Assembly (NCBI GenBank): GCA_964548585.1
Contig: CAZJRS010000006.1
Span: 3,950 to 67,949 of the forward strand
Direction of reading: 5' to 3'
Length of the DNA stretch: 64,000 nt
DNA from: Methanocella_A sp964548585
GTDB lineage: Archaea; Halobacteriota; Methanocellia; Methanocellales; Methanocellaceae
The notes under the pieces are model-generated. The model ran no database searches, was not told where the DNA came from, and saw nothing but the letters and a program-made list of their open reading frames with translations. Of this stretch, positions 25,594 through 34,074 are shown in pieces. The number at the start of each line of letters is the position of its first letter. Position 1 is the stretch's first letter. The position numbers were made by a program, and so were the translations under genes.

Positions 25594-26160
25594 ATGACTG
25601 CATCGAAGGCACCGAAGTCGAAAAACCCCGTGAAGAAGCCGGTTAAGGCGACCATCCGCCCGGTGGAGAAAAAGCCTGCCGCCGTAGGTACGAAGATAAC
25701 TGAGGACTCAGTAACAGCGATCTTTAACCAGATCGCCGACAAGATGAAAACCTTCGAAAGCATCGAAACCGAAGACCAGGCAGATGCATTCAACTACAGA
25801 GAAGTGATCACGCTGCTAGATATGATACTGGCCATCGATCCGGATAACAGAGATGCCTGGAACTATAAGGGCATGATGTTCGTAGGCGCGGGTGAAAACG
25901 CAAAGGCTGTCGAGTGTTTTAAGAAAGTGCTCGCAGGGAACCCCGCGGATAAGGTGGTACTCAATAACACTGGCATCGCGTTGTACGGCATAGGCAAGGA
26001 TCAAGAAGCATTGAAGTACGTTGATAAGGCAATTGAGCTCGATCGCAGGTATTCTGATGCACTGATGAACAAAGCAGTCATCCTCCACGGCATGGGTAAG
26101 ACCGAAGAAGCCGAATCACTGATGGTTAAAGCAAGGGCACTTTATTCAATCAACGGATAA
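25594..26160 (+). CDS. TPR-repeat protein
   Basis: 188 residues. A basic, Pro/Lys-rich N-terminus (about 1-35, alternating KKP and PVEKKP) precedes three to four tetratricopeptide repeats from about residue 65: NRDAWNYKGMMFVGAGENAKAVECFKKVL, then KVVLNNTGIALYGIGKDQEALKYVDKAIEL and RRYSDALMNKAVILHGMGKTEEAE. A protein-interaction scaffold; partner unknown. Cytoplasmic, no signal peptide. Confidence 0.85.
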   Translation: MTASKAPKSKNPVKKPVKATIRPVEKKPAAVGTKITEDSVTAIFNQIADKMKTFESIETEDQADAFNYREVITLLDMILAIDPDNRDAWNYKGMMFVGAGENAKAVECFKKVLAGNPADKVVLNNTGIALYGIGKDQEALKYVDKAIELDRRYSDALMNKAVILHGMGKTEEAESLMVKARALYSING

Positions 26161-26206
26161 ACTGTTATAAATTTTTAATTACTAAAGTGAAATAATCAAT
26201 TTTAAA

Positions 26207-26227
26207 GCTTATTTTTGAAAAATAAGC
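26207..26227. other. Perfect 10-1-10 inverted repeat
   Basis: GCTTATTTTT G AAAAATAAGC lies 47 bases after the TPR stop and about 98 bases before the next ATG. The one-base loop rules out a simple RNA hairpin at full length; a cruciform, a terminator with partial melting, or an operator are possible. A TATA-like stretch follows at about 26245. Confidence 0.45.
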
Positions 26228-26324
26228 CTTTACCGAAAAGGTTATATCTTTATGAGGCTATATTAACCTTAATCAGGCCTTTTAGGGCATGATTGTTACA
26301 TTATTGATAGTAGAGGTATCAAAA

Positions 26325-26954
26325 ATGGCCTTCGAGGGAGAACTGCCTGACCTAGATTCGCTGAAGATGTCACCGGGAGAACTGGACTTACCAGCCCCGA
26401 TGATGAGCCTCGACTTGCCGGCCCCGAGCCAGGAAAACCAGGTCCCGCCGCTAGTGCCCATGCAGGATTCTACGACAAAAAAACCGATCCAGGCAAAGAA
26501 ACCGGCTGCAGGTAAGCCGCAGGCAAAGCAGGTCCAGCAGAAGACGGTAGTCAATAAGAGGGCAAAGCAGACAATGCCCGCTATGAACAAGGTTCCATTG
26601 CTCCTCGGCCTGGCAAGCATTGTATTGCTGGTAATTCTTACCATTGTGATGATCCTCTTCGAAGTCCCGGTCAATGCGATACCAGATCTGACCCTGACGA
26701 CCTATGTACAGGGATTATGGCTGATAGTCGGCTGCTTCTTCATCATCGCCATGCTGCAGGACGTAAAGACTGCGCTACTCCTCACAGGACTGGACATCGT
26801 GCTCCTTGCTACGATATTCCCGACACTCTGGCTGATACTAAACATGCCCATGAACCCGATGTACTTCTTTGTCATCGGCATGATCATGCTGATAGCCTTT
26901 GTACACATGCCACTTAACCTGATGCGGCCGAAAATGATCACTGCCAAGGCATAA
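26325..26954 (+). CDS. Membrane protein with long Pro-rich cytoplasmic tail
   Basis: 209 residues from ATG 26325, which has GAGG nine bases upstream. The first 85 residues are polar and Pro/Lys-rich (repeated LDLPAP, then QAKKPAAGKPQAKQ), the rest has four membrane helices (about 90-112, 120-140, 146-165, 175-198). Function unknown. It forms a probable pair with the small membrane protein that starts 58 bp downstream. Confidence 0.7.
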   Translation: MAFEGELPDLDSLKMSPGELDLPAPMMSLDLPAPSQENQVPPLVPMQDSTTKKPIQAKKPAAGKPQAKQVQQKTVVNKRAKQTMPAMNKVPLLLGLASIVLLVILTIVMILFEVPVNAIPDLTLTTYVQGLWLIVGCFFIIAMLQDVKTALLLTGLDIVLLATIFPTLWLILNMPMNPMYFFVIGMIMLIAFVHMPLNLMRPKMITAKA

Positions 26955-27012
26955 GCAGTGCAGATAAAGATTTATCTCCGTGAAGATAAATGGTTATCAG
27001 GGAGGCATCGGA

Positions 27013-27339
27013 ATGGACCGGAAGTATTTGGATAACGGATTACTCTGGCTGATGCTGATCTCAATAGGTGCTGTTTGTATCCTGTCGCTCTATGTAGGGG
27101 TGACCGGGATGGCCAAGACCATCAGTATAGCTAATACCCCGGTTCAAGGAGCATACGCCGTAACAGGCTATCTTCTGTTCATCCTCATCCCGCTGATGAT
27201 CGTGTCACTGATGCTCGACAATGTCTACATCAACCGGTTGCTGGAGTGGAGTACGGCAATACTACTGATAGCCGTCGTCATCGATCTGGTGGCCGTCACG
27301 ATACTCTACCTGGCTGCATACTGGGTTGACATCCCATGA
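27013..27339 (+). CDS. Small membrane protein, unknown function
   Basis: 108 residues from ATG 27013, preceded by GGAGG at 27001-27005. Three hydrophobic helices (about 8-30, 48-70, 78-102) with short loops. No recognisable motif. Follows the preceding membrane protein and may act with it. Confidence 0.7.
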   Translation: MDRKYLDNGLLWLMLISIGAVCILSLYVGVTGMAKTISIANTPVQGAYAVTGYLLFILIPLMIVSLMLDNVYINRLLEWSTAILLIAVVIDLVAVTILYLAAYWVDIP

Positions 27340-27410
27340 TTAAGGTTATAATGAAAAAACGTGATGATTTTTAAAAGGCCAGGGCGCCAGGGCTTAAAAG
27401 ATCAAAAAAA

Positions 27411-27767
27411 TTATTTGTTCAACAGCTCATCCATCGCATAGTCGCTGATACGGATGCACTGTTCCACACTGACGTCGCCCACGAACCTGAGGACCAGCTC
27501 CGGCAGTTCCTCGAGGTGGACGGGCAGAGGCTCTTCGCGGTACTTATTCTTGTACTCGTCAACCTTCTTGAAGTACTCGTGCTTATCCAGGCTGTTTCGT
27601 ACATGTAAGAAGAATAGCTGTCCCGCCTTAACCGCAGGCTTGCTTCCATCGTCGACGACGAACCCGATTTGCTCCAGCTTTGCCACCGTGTTTACTGGCA
27701 ACTTGCACCCGAGGGCGATGACGCTGTTATACTCCTTGTGCCGCTGCCACACTTCCCAGTCTCTCAT
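27411..27767 (-). CDS. Conserved-looking hypothetical protein
   Basis: 118 residues, soluble, charged, with a beta-rich first half (YNSVIALGCKLPVNTVAKLEQIGFVVDD, AGQLFFLHVRNS) and a helical second half. I do not recognise the family. Coding is supported by codon usage like its neighbours and an ATG with AGGATTTAT upstream. Function not assignable. Confidence 0.6.
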   Translation of the reverse strand: MRDWEVWQRHKEYNSVIALGCKLPVNTVAKLEQIGFVVDDGSKPAVKAGQLFFLHVRNSLDKHEYFKKVDEYKNKYREEPLPVHLEELPELVLRFVGDVSVEQCIRISDYAMDELLNK

Positions 27768-27967
27768 AATAAATCCTCATGCAGTTTGACTGCCATGTAC
27801 AGGTTTTCTTTAGATGAAGGCGCTGATAGGGCATAAATTTGCCGTTTGTAAACTGGAAATTCTGTCTGCACAGATACCCGGATCAGGTCGGCTCGCAGGC
27901 CTGATATCGTTTTAAACACTGTATAAGCTATTTGAAGTATCGGGGATTACTGTTCCTGGGAGTTATC

Positions 27968-28132
27968 ATGGATAAATGGATATGCACAGTCTGCCAGTAC
28001 GTATACGACCCGGAAAAGGGCGATCCTGATAGTGGAGTACAACCCGGTACAGCGTTTGAAGACATTCCTGACACGTGGACCTGCCCGGTCTGCAATGTGG
28101 ATAAGTCGTTCTTTGAAAAAGTCGTCGAATGA
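27968..28132 (+). CDS. Rubredoxin
   Basis: 54 residues, one complete rubredoxin: WICTVCQYVYDPEKGD with the first CxxC and DTWTCPVCNVDK with the second, binding one iron by four cysteines. An electron carrier used by archaeal oxygen- and superoxide-detoxifying enzymes. The start is ATG 27968; an in-frame ATG 12 codons earlier adds a hydrophobic leader with no family support. Converges on the next gene with 9 bp between stops. Confidence 0.93.
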   Translation: MDKWICTVCQYVYDPEKGDPDSGVQPGTAFEDIPDTWTCPVCNVDKSFFEKVVE

Positions 28133-28141
28133 AAAAGATTT

Positions 28142-28933
28142 TTATTTTCCGCCGGTAAGCCGTAGGGCTTCGACCCGGCGCCACAGATTCTCCGGGGAAC
28201 GATCTACTTCATGGCAGATGATCCGGTGAGGGATCGTGCACGGTAAGACGGAGTATGCTTCCCCGCCCTTAAACCGTAGCCCCCAGGTTTCATCAGTCAG
28301 CAGGAAATATGAGTTTTCCAGTCCGGGAGTCATGCTATCGATGCTCTCGGAAATATCCCGTGCTACCTTGATGTTTTTTACCTCTCCGGACCGGGCTTCA
28401 AACGTCCGATCATCCGAGACTACGCCATCGATTGTGCTCACTATGAGCCGGTAAACGCTTCTCGTGTTCGTGGAGCGCCCGACATCCCGGGACAGATACA
28501 ATACTGGCCGGTGGTTTTCGCCGATATCCCTGAGAATGTCCACACCGAATGGCTCTACCAGCTTTTTACACAGGTCATGCGCTTCGGCCAGCTTTTGCGG
28601 GAACCGTTTGGACAGACGATCCGCCATGGACTGGTACGGGCTTTCCCGGGGTGAGAACTCTACCGGGAAGAGCGCGGACTCGTTCTGCAGATAGGCCTTA
28701 ACTGCTTCTGTGTTATCGTTATAAATGATTACTGGTTCTGCCGATCTCCTGAAGATACGTGCTAATCTCATGGCCAGTTCAATGGCCGCGATCTCACACT
28801 CGAGGTTACTTTTCGGATCAGGTACGATCCTGGTCGTGGACTGGTGAGCCTCGAGGCCGTCTGAGATAAGTACGCAGCCGATATAGGAAGGGCCATCGTC
28901 ATAAAAGGACGAGTCGCAGTAGATCTCCAGCAT
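28142..28933 (-). CDS. RNase H-like domain protein with unknown C-terminal domain
   Basis: 263 residues. The first 85 or so look like an RNase H fold: LEIYCDSSFYDDGPSYIGCVLISDG with D7, an acidic ECEIAAIELAM helix with E45/E47, and VIIYNDNTEAVKAY with D73. The remaining 170 residues are not recognised; they hold a helical stretch and a beta-rich end (IVSTIDGVVSDDRTFE, SYFLLTDETWGLRFKGGE). It is much longer than RNase HI. Catalysis is plausible but the fourth acidic residue is uncertain. Confidence 0.65.
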   Translation of the reverse strand: MLEIYCDSSFYDDGPSYIGCVLISDGLEAHQSTTRIVPDPKSNLECEIAAIELAMRLARIFRRSAEPVIIYNDNTEAVKAYLQNESALFPVEFSPRESPYQSMADRLSKRFPQKLAEAHDLCKKLVEPFGVDILRDIGENHRPVLYLSRDVGRSTNTRSVYRLIVSTIDGVVSDDRTFEARSGEVKNIKVARDISESIDSMTPGLENSYFLLTDETWGLRFKGGEAYSVLPCTIPHRIICHEVDRSPENLWRRVEALRLTGGK

Positions 28934-29004
28934 GATACAACCCTTTTCGCGTATGAATTATATGAAAGTTTGTTAAGAGAAACCAAAAAGAGAGATGAGC
29001 GCGG

Positions 29005-29721
29005 TTAAGCGCTCTCGATTAGCCCGTCCCTGACCTTGATGATCCGGCCGGTCTGGGCGGCCAGTTCGGGGTTGTGGGTGACCATGACGACGGTGAGTCC
29101 CTGTGCGTTGAGGCGCTTGAAGACGTCCATGATCATGTCACCGGTCTTTGTATCCAGGTTGCCAGTGGGCTCGTCGGCCAGCAATAATGCAGGAGACTTC
29201 ACCAGGGCCCTGGCGATGGCTACGCGCTGCTGTTCGCCACCCGACAGCTCAACGGGCCGGTGATTCATGCGGCTCTCCAGCCCGACCAGACGCAGGGCTT
29301 CTGCAGCCTTAGCGCGGCTGTCCTTGATGCCTGCCAGCCTGGCCTGCAGCTCTACGTTCTCCAGTGCAGTCAGGAAGGGCAGCAGGTAGAACTTCTGGAA
29401 CACGTACCCGATTTTCTTACAGCGGACGCTGGTGAGTGCGGCATCTTTCATGCGAGAGATGTCCTGCCCGTCGATGATGACCTGGCCGGAGGTCGGCAAA
29501 TCAAGGCAGCCGATGATGTTCAGCAGCGTGGACTTACCCGAGCCCGACGGTCCGATGATCGATACGAACTCGCCTGGCCTGATAGCCAGATCGACGCCCT
29601 TAAGGGCGTCTACAGTGACTTTGCCCATTCGGTAGGACTTTTTCAGGCCTCTGGCCTCCAGGACTGGATTGCTACCCGCAGACTTCTCAATTATCTTAGT
29701 GGCTACTTTTTGCTCACTCAT
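29005..29721 (-). CDS. ABC exporter ATP-binding protein (MacB/LolD type)
   Basis: 238 residues. Walker A GPSGSGKSTLLNIIG, signature LSGGEQQRVAIARALVK, Walker B LLLADEPTGNLD and the switch His (VVMVTHNPELA) are all intact. The MacB/LolD subgroup works with FtsX-type permeases in export or in pulling substrates from the membrane. Eight bases of its start overlap the permease stop. Operon order is padR, permease, ATPase. Confidence 0.93.
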   Translation of the reverse strand: MSEQKVATKIIEKSAGSNPVLEARGLKKSYRMGKVTVDALKGVDLAIRPGEFVSIIGPSGSGKSTLLNIIGCLDLPTSGQVIIDGQDISRMKDAALTSVRCKKIGYVFQKFYLLPFLTALENVELQARLAGIKDSRAKAAEALRLVGLESRMNHRPVELSGGEQQRVAIARALVKSPALLLADEPTGNLDTKTGDMIMDVFKRLNAQGLTVVMVTHNPELAAQTGRIIKVRDGLIESA

Positions 29722-30844
29722 AGCGAATCGCCTCCAGCGGCTGTATTTTTGCTGATTTGTACGCAGGTATCAGGCCTGCGAGCACTCCGATCACAGTCAT
29801 GAAGATGACCGCCCGGAGGATGACATCGGTCGATGCAAAAGCCGCGCCGAACATGACCTGCATGAGCAGGAAGGACATCAGTATGCCGATGACGCTTCCG
29901 GCGAGGCAGACGATGACCGACTCCTCCATGACCATGGTTAGGATCTTCACGCGACTGGCACCGATTGCCCTCAGCATCCCGAACTCTTTGGTCCGCTCGG
30001 ATACCGACATAAACATGACCATTAAGGTGACCACGCCGGCAACCAGGAGCATGGTGAGATTGATCATGCCCATGAAGGTATGGGTGGTCGATGCCATGTT
30101 ATTCAACGTGTCGGCCACGTCTTTCTGAGTCATAACCTCAAGCTCCGGGAACTGAGTTTTCACAGCAGATGCCAGATTGTCGACCTTATCAGTGGACTGA
30201 GCAGCCAGGATCACCGTGGACACGCCCGGCCGGTTGAAGATCTCTTGCGCCGTCGCCAGAGGGACAAGTACCATACCGTCGATGATGATAGAGCCGGTGG
30301 GCTCGGCAATCCCGGCTACCGTCAGATTCCTGTTCTGCAGGGTGACCTGATCGCCGACATGTACCTTGTAGTACGTATATGCCGCGTATGATCCGAGTAT
30401 GACTTCATCTTTACTATTCAGCGTACCCCGGCCATTCAGGAAGGTCGCGTCACTGTAGTACGCCTTCTCCTTGCCTTCGGGTATGCCGACAGCGATCACC
30501 TGGGGCGGGCCGCTCTGGAAGAGCGAGGGTGCCTGAGGTACCAGCAGCAGCGGTGCGCTGCGGCTCGAATCGATGCCGGTTACATTCATCAGCTGACCGG
30601 CCTTCTCCAGCGTCATGCTTGATGAGACGGGAGGGAACTCCAGTGCAGCGCCTGCCTGTGTCGAGGGCGTCTTCACGTACATCTGCCCAACCAGCTTGTC
30701 TTGAGAGTCGGTAAACATTTTGTCCATTGAATTCGTGGCGGTGGACAAGACCAGGAAAAGCATAATGCAAACTGCTATTGCTATGACCGTTAGCCCGGTC
30801 CTTGTCTTTCTCTGCCACATGTTTTTGAATGCGATATCTAACAT
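29714..30844 (-). CDS. MacB/FtsX-type ABC permease
   Basis: 376 residues. One N-terminal membrane helix (about 15-38), a large external MacB_PCD domain (about 45-255, GSYAAYTYYKVHVGDQVTLQ, LVPLATAQEIFNRPG), then three C-terminal helices with the FtsX signature VSERTKEFGMLRAIGASRVKILTMVMEE. Substrate unknown; typical candidates are antibiotics, peptides or lipids. Follows padR by five bases. Confidence 0.92.
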   Translation of the reverse strand: MLDIAFKNMWQRKTRTGLTVIAIAVCIMLFLVLSTATNSMDKMFTDSQDKLVGQMYVKTPSTQAGAALEFPPVSSSMTLEKAGQLMNVTGIDSSRSAPLLLVPQAPSLFQSGPPQVIAVGIPEGKEKAYYSDATFLNGRGTLNSKDEVILGSYAAYTYYKVHVGDQVTLQNRNLTVAGIAEPTGSIIIDGMVLVPLATAQEIFNRPGVSTVILAAQSTDKVDNLASAVKTQFPELEVMTQKDVADTLNNMASTTHTFMGMINLTMLLVAGVVTLMVMFMSVSERTKEFGMLRAIGASRVKILTMVMEESVIVCLAGSVIGILMSFLLMQVMFGAAFASTDVILRAVIFMTVIGVLAGLIPAYKSAKIQPLEAIRYE

Positions 30845-30849
30845 TTCTA

Positions 30850-31365
30850 TTACCCCATGTCGATTAGTTTCTTGTAAAACTCCACAGCCATGCCAAGTTC
30901 CTCGATACCCTTATCGAGGACCGCTAAAGAGTATTTATCCATGTACTGGCTGAACTTTACGCGTTTTTCCTGCGCTTCCTTCAGCTCTTCCTGTTTTTCC
31001 CGGTAGAGCGGCTCTACTACTCTGTGCCGCTCCTCAGGAGTGATCAGCGCGAAAAAGACCGCCTTGCACCTGAAATCATACTCCGTCTCCCTCGGCCCCA
31101 TGGGCGTGGCGACCATGACCTTCAGCTGCCCGATCCCTGCGGGTGTGATCTGGTAGATCTTCTTATCAGGCACTTTCTCCTGCGCTTCGCGCTTACCTTC
31201 TATACAACCGTCTGCTTCCAGTCTAGAGAGCCTGGGGTACAGCGAGCTGTTGCTGAGATTGATGTAACGCTTGCCGAAGCTTGCCTCCAGGTGCTGCTTA
31301 AGCTGGTAGCCATGTGCCGGCCCGGCCAGCAGCGCCCCGAGGATGAGGATGTCAAGATCGACCAT
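30850..31365 (-). CDS. PadR-family transcriptional regulator
   Basis: 171 residues. N-terminal winged helix (LILGALLAGPAHGYQLKQHLEASFGKRY, LYPRLSRLEADGCIEGKREAQE) and a C-terminal Vir-type helical dimer domain (about 100-171). First gene of the ABC export operon and probably its repressor, released by the drug-like substrate. AAAGGTG precedes the ATG. Repeated boxes upstream are described separately. Confidence 0.93.
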   Translation of the reverse strand: MVDLDILILGALLAGPAHGYQLKQHLEASFGKRYINLSNSSLYPRLSRLEADGCIEGKREAQEKVPDKKIYQITPAGIGQLKVMVATPMGPRETEYDFRCKAVFFALITPEERHRVVEPLYREKQEELKEAQEKRVKFSQYMDKYSLAVLDKGIEELGMAVEFYKKLIDMG

Positions 31366-31383
31366 ATGTGGTTCACCTTTTGA

Positions 31384-31470
31384 TAGTTCTAACTGACATA
31401 TGTTTTTATGAACTATGTCTGTTTGACCTATGTCCGAATGGACTATAGTTAGTCTGGGTATTTATAGTTT
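31384..31470 (-). promoter_or_regulatory. padR operon promoter with repeated GACATAG-type boxes
   Basis: The minus-strand TATA is CTATAAATA (about 31457-31465). Between it and the padR start lie related boxes: ACTATAGTC, GGACATAGGTC, AGACATAGTTC, AACATATGTC and GAACTATC, spaced about 15-16 bases. The repeated core GACATAG and its inverse look like multiple operator half-sites for PadR. Confidence 0.55.
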
Positions 31471-31666
31471 GCTATAAAACGGTTCTGTCAAGTCTTCGGT
31501 TGATAGAAATTTAACCATAACCAAATATCACGAAAAGAACCGATTATTGACGCAAAAAAGCAAATAATAGACTGTAATTACAAAATAAGTATTATAACTT
31601 GATATTTACTGCAAAGATTATATATCGCCAGTGATAATTAGTTAGTATACTAAACTGGTGGTTAAT
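31471..31666. other. Intergenic stretch between padR and the Cys-rich microprotein
   Basis: AT-rich. It holds a TATA box (GATTATATATCG, about 31615) for the microprotein and a perfect 12-bp palindrome TTAGTATACTAA at 31642-31653 placed where transcription should start. CGGTTCT near 31480 and AGAACCG near 31538 are inverted copies. No other gene is evident. Confidence 0.5.
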
Positions 31667-31831
31667 ATGGATAGGCTTGCAGAGGAACGTCTTAAATTCT
31701 ATGGGTCCTGGTGTCCTCACCAGCAATCGATGTTTTGCCAGAACAGAGAAGGCTGCAGCGACTGCTGTATCAAGGACGAGATGGATATGACCGCAGCTAC
31801 CCCCGCCTCCAAAATGATAGCGGTACTTTAA
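31667..31831 (+). CDS. Cys-rich microprotein, 54 residues
   Basis: Short frame with ATG 31667 and TAA 31829-31831. Cysteines at C16, C24, C30, C33 and C34 with His18 (WCPHQQSMFCQ...GCSDCC) suggest a zinc or iron site. The first ten residues form a charged helix. A TATA box is about 50 bases upstream and a palindrome covers the start site, which favours a regulated real gene. No family recognised. Confidence 0.55.
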   Translation: MDRLAEERLKFYGSWCPHQQSMFCQNREGCSDCCIKDEMDMTAATPASKMIAVL

Positions 31832-31952
31832 ACATCGTCAGGTAAAAACTCCGCCCGATGGGCGAGTGATAGCTAGGCGAACTTTACCTTTTTCTATGCA
31901 AGAATGAATGTAAAAGGGGTAGTTCCCGATCTATATATCTGCGGGAAAACGG

Positions 31953-34001
31953 TTATCTGGAATCCTGCACCTTCGCGGGCCCCTCTTTTCGGCACGCCGG
32001 GCACCCGTAATCGTAAGCCTTGCCTCGGACCGCTTTTCCGTCAGGGCCTTTTGTTGATGGCGGAGTTACCTTGATGTGATGCAGCCGGTGCTTCTCACAT
32101 ACGACCTTGTCAAACTTGATTGAACCGGGTGGAACGTTAAACGTGTTCCGGCAGTTCGGAAAACCGCTGCACGCGATGAACTTGTTTTTATCAGACTTTC
32201 GTTCCCTGACGACCAGCGCGCTTCCGCACAGCGGACATGGCCCGATCTCGCTGTCGGCCGCGAACCCGCCCCGGAGGAGCCTGCTGATATCGCTGCGGTT
32301 TTTCTCCAGCTGATCGAAGACCTTGTCCAGCATGTCCCGGGATTCTTTCGCCACGGTATCTTTTTTCATCTGGCTGCTGGCGATGGAGTCCATGTCTTTT
32401 TCCAGCCGGCTGGTCATCGCGTTGCTGGTGATGGCTGATGCATGTGCCTTCAGCGCATCGATCAGCGAGATGCCGGTGGCCGTCGGCTGGGGAGGGTTGT
32501 TCTCGATGTAGCCGCGGCTGTACAGCTTTGCCAGCGCCTCGTGGCGGGTGGCTTTGGTGCCGAGGCCGAGGTCTTCCATCATCTGGACCAGCTTTCCTTG
32601 TCCATAGCGCTTTGGGGGCTCGGTTTTCTTCTCCAGCAGATCGGCTTTTTTCACGAGCAGCTGGTCCCCGGTTTTCAGCACTGGCAGGATTTCGTCCTTC
32701 GGCATGCCGTACGGGTAGTGTTTTCTCCAGCCGGGAATGGTGAGCTGTTTGCCGTTAGCGATGAAAGGTTCGCCGGAGATGTCGATCTCCGCCTTGATCA
32801 CGTCCCACTCGCAGGGCGCTGACAACGTGGCGAAGTACCGGCGAACGACCAGCTCATAGAGCTTCCAGTGCTTGTCATCCAGGTCGGTCCGCTTTGCGCA
32901 TGCCACTGGATAGATGGGCGGGTGGTCCTTGCTCTCGACTTTGCCCCGGGTGGGCGTTATCGTCGGCTGTGCCAGCAGTTCGTGAGCACTCTTCGCAAAA
33001 TCGGGGCTGACCTTGAACATGCTGAGGATGTCTTTGAGGTTCAGTGTATCTGGATATACGGTATTATCAGTACGGGGGTATGAGATCCAGCCGTTAATGT
33101 ATAGCGCCTCTGCGATCTGCATGGCGTTTGCAGCGGTGAACCCGAGGGCGCTGGCGGCCTTGACAAACTCGGTGGTATTAAAGGGGATCGGGGGCTGTTC
33201 CTTTTTGCGCTCGGCTTTAAGATCCTTGACAAAGGCAGTTTTCCCAAGCTTCTTGTGGATGGCAGCAGCCTCTTCCTTTTTATCGAACCTGCCCCGCCGG
33301 TGGGACGCGTTGAAGGACTGATCCCCCTTGAGCAGAGTGGCGATTATCTCCCAGTAGGGCTTTGAGGCGAATGCCAGTATTTCCTTTTCCCGGTCGACGA
33401 TCAAGGCCAGCAGTGGTGTCTGAACCCTGCCGACTGACAGAAAGTCTTTCCCGAACTTGTTACCGGCGATAGACACAAACCGGGTCAGTGCAGCACCCCA
33501 GACGAGGTCGATCTCCTGCCGGCACTCGCCGGCTGCGGCGAGGTCGAAGTCGACAGCCGTCGGGCTGGCGAAAGCCTTGGTGATTTCCTCTTTTGTAAAA
33601 GAGCTATAGCGAACCCGGTCAAAGGCCGGGTTTGAGATCTTTTTAATGATCCGATACGCCTCGGCACCGATCATCTCCCCTTCCCGGTCGTAGTCAGTCG
33701 CGATGCTGACACGAGTCGATTTCGGGGCCAGCGTGATGAGAGCAGCCACCAGGTCCTTTTTAGAAGGGGAAGTGATCACCGGAGCACGGATCAGCTCTCG
33801 GGGCGGAAATGCGCTCCACTTCTGGTAGGATTCGGGAAAATCGATCTCGAGAATATGCCCCGCGAGACCGATGACCATAGCGTCCGAAGCCTTTGACCGG
33901 TACGCTGGCACCCCGTTGATGCGCTCCTGCACTTTGTCGTTGAACAGGATAGCTGCGATCTTGCTCGCCGCATCGTGCTTCTCAGTGATGATCAGGTGCA
34001 T
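31953..34001 (-). CDS. topA: DNA topoisomerase I (type IA)
   Basis: 682 residues. Toprim domain with TDYDREGEMIG (near residue 108), the active-site Tyr in GWISYPRTDNTVYP (near 310), and two C-terminal zinc ribbons (CPLCGSALV...CSGFPNC, and a CEKH...CPAC unit). Relaxes negative supercoils. Related archaeal topoisomerase III has the same layout, so the name TopA/Top3 is loose. No reverse-gyrase helicase part, consistent with a mesophile. Confidence 0.94.
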   Translation of the reverse strand: MHLIITEKHDAASKIAAILFNDKVQERINGVPAYRSKASDAMVIGLAGHILEIDFPESYQKWSAFPPRELIRAPVITSPSKKDLVAALITLAPKSTRVSIATDYDREGEMIGAEAYRIIKKISNPAFDRVRYSSFTKEEITKAFASPTAVDFDLAAAGECRQEIDLVWGAALTRFVSIAGNKFGKDFLSVGRVQTPLLALIVDREKEILAFASKPYWEIIATLLKGDQSFNASHRRGRFDKKEEAAAIHKKLGKTAFVKDLKAERKKEQPPIPFNTTEFVKAASALGFTAANAMQIAEALYINGWISYPRTDNTVYPDTLNLKDILSMFKVSPDFAKSAHELLAQPTITPTRGKVESKDHPPIYPVACAKRTDLDDKHWKLYELVVRRYFATLSAPCEWDVIKAEIDISGEPFIANGKQLTIPGWRKHYPYGMPKDEILPVLKTGDQLLVKKADLLEKKTEPPKRYGQGKLVQMMEDLGLGTKATRHEALAKLYSRGYIENNPPQPTATGISLIDALKAHASAITSNAMTSRLEKDMDSIASSQMKKDTVAKESRDMLDKVFDQLEKNRSDISRLLRGGFAADSEIGPCPLCGSALVVRERKSDKNKFIACSGFPNCRNTFNVPPGSIKFDKVVCEKHRLHHIKVTPPSTKGPDGKAVRGKAYDYGCPACRKEGPAKVQDSR

Positions 34002-34074
34002 TCAGGTAACACTTGACCGACATGAGATATGAGTATGACGGTATCCGGGGTGAAAGTAATCCGAAAGATGCCAG

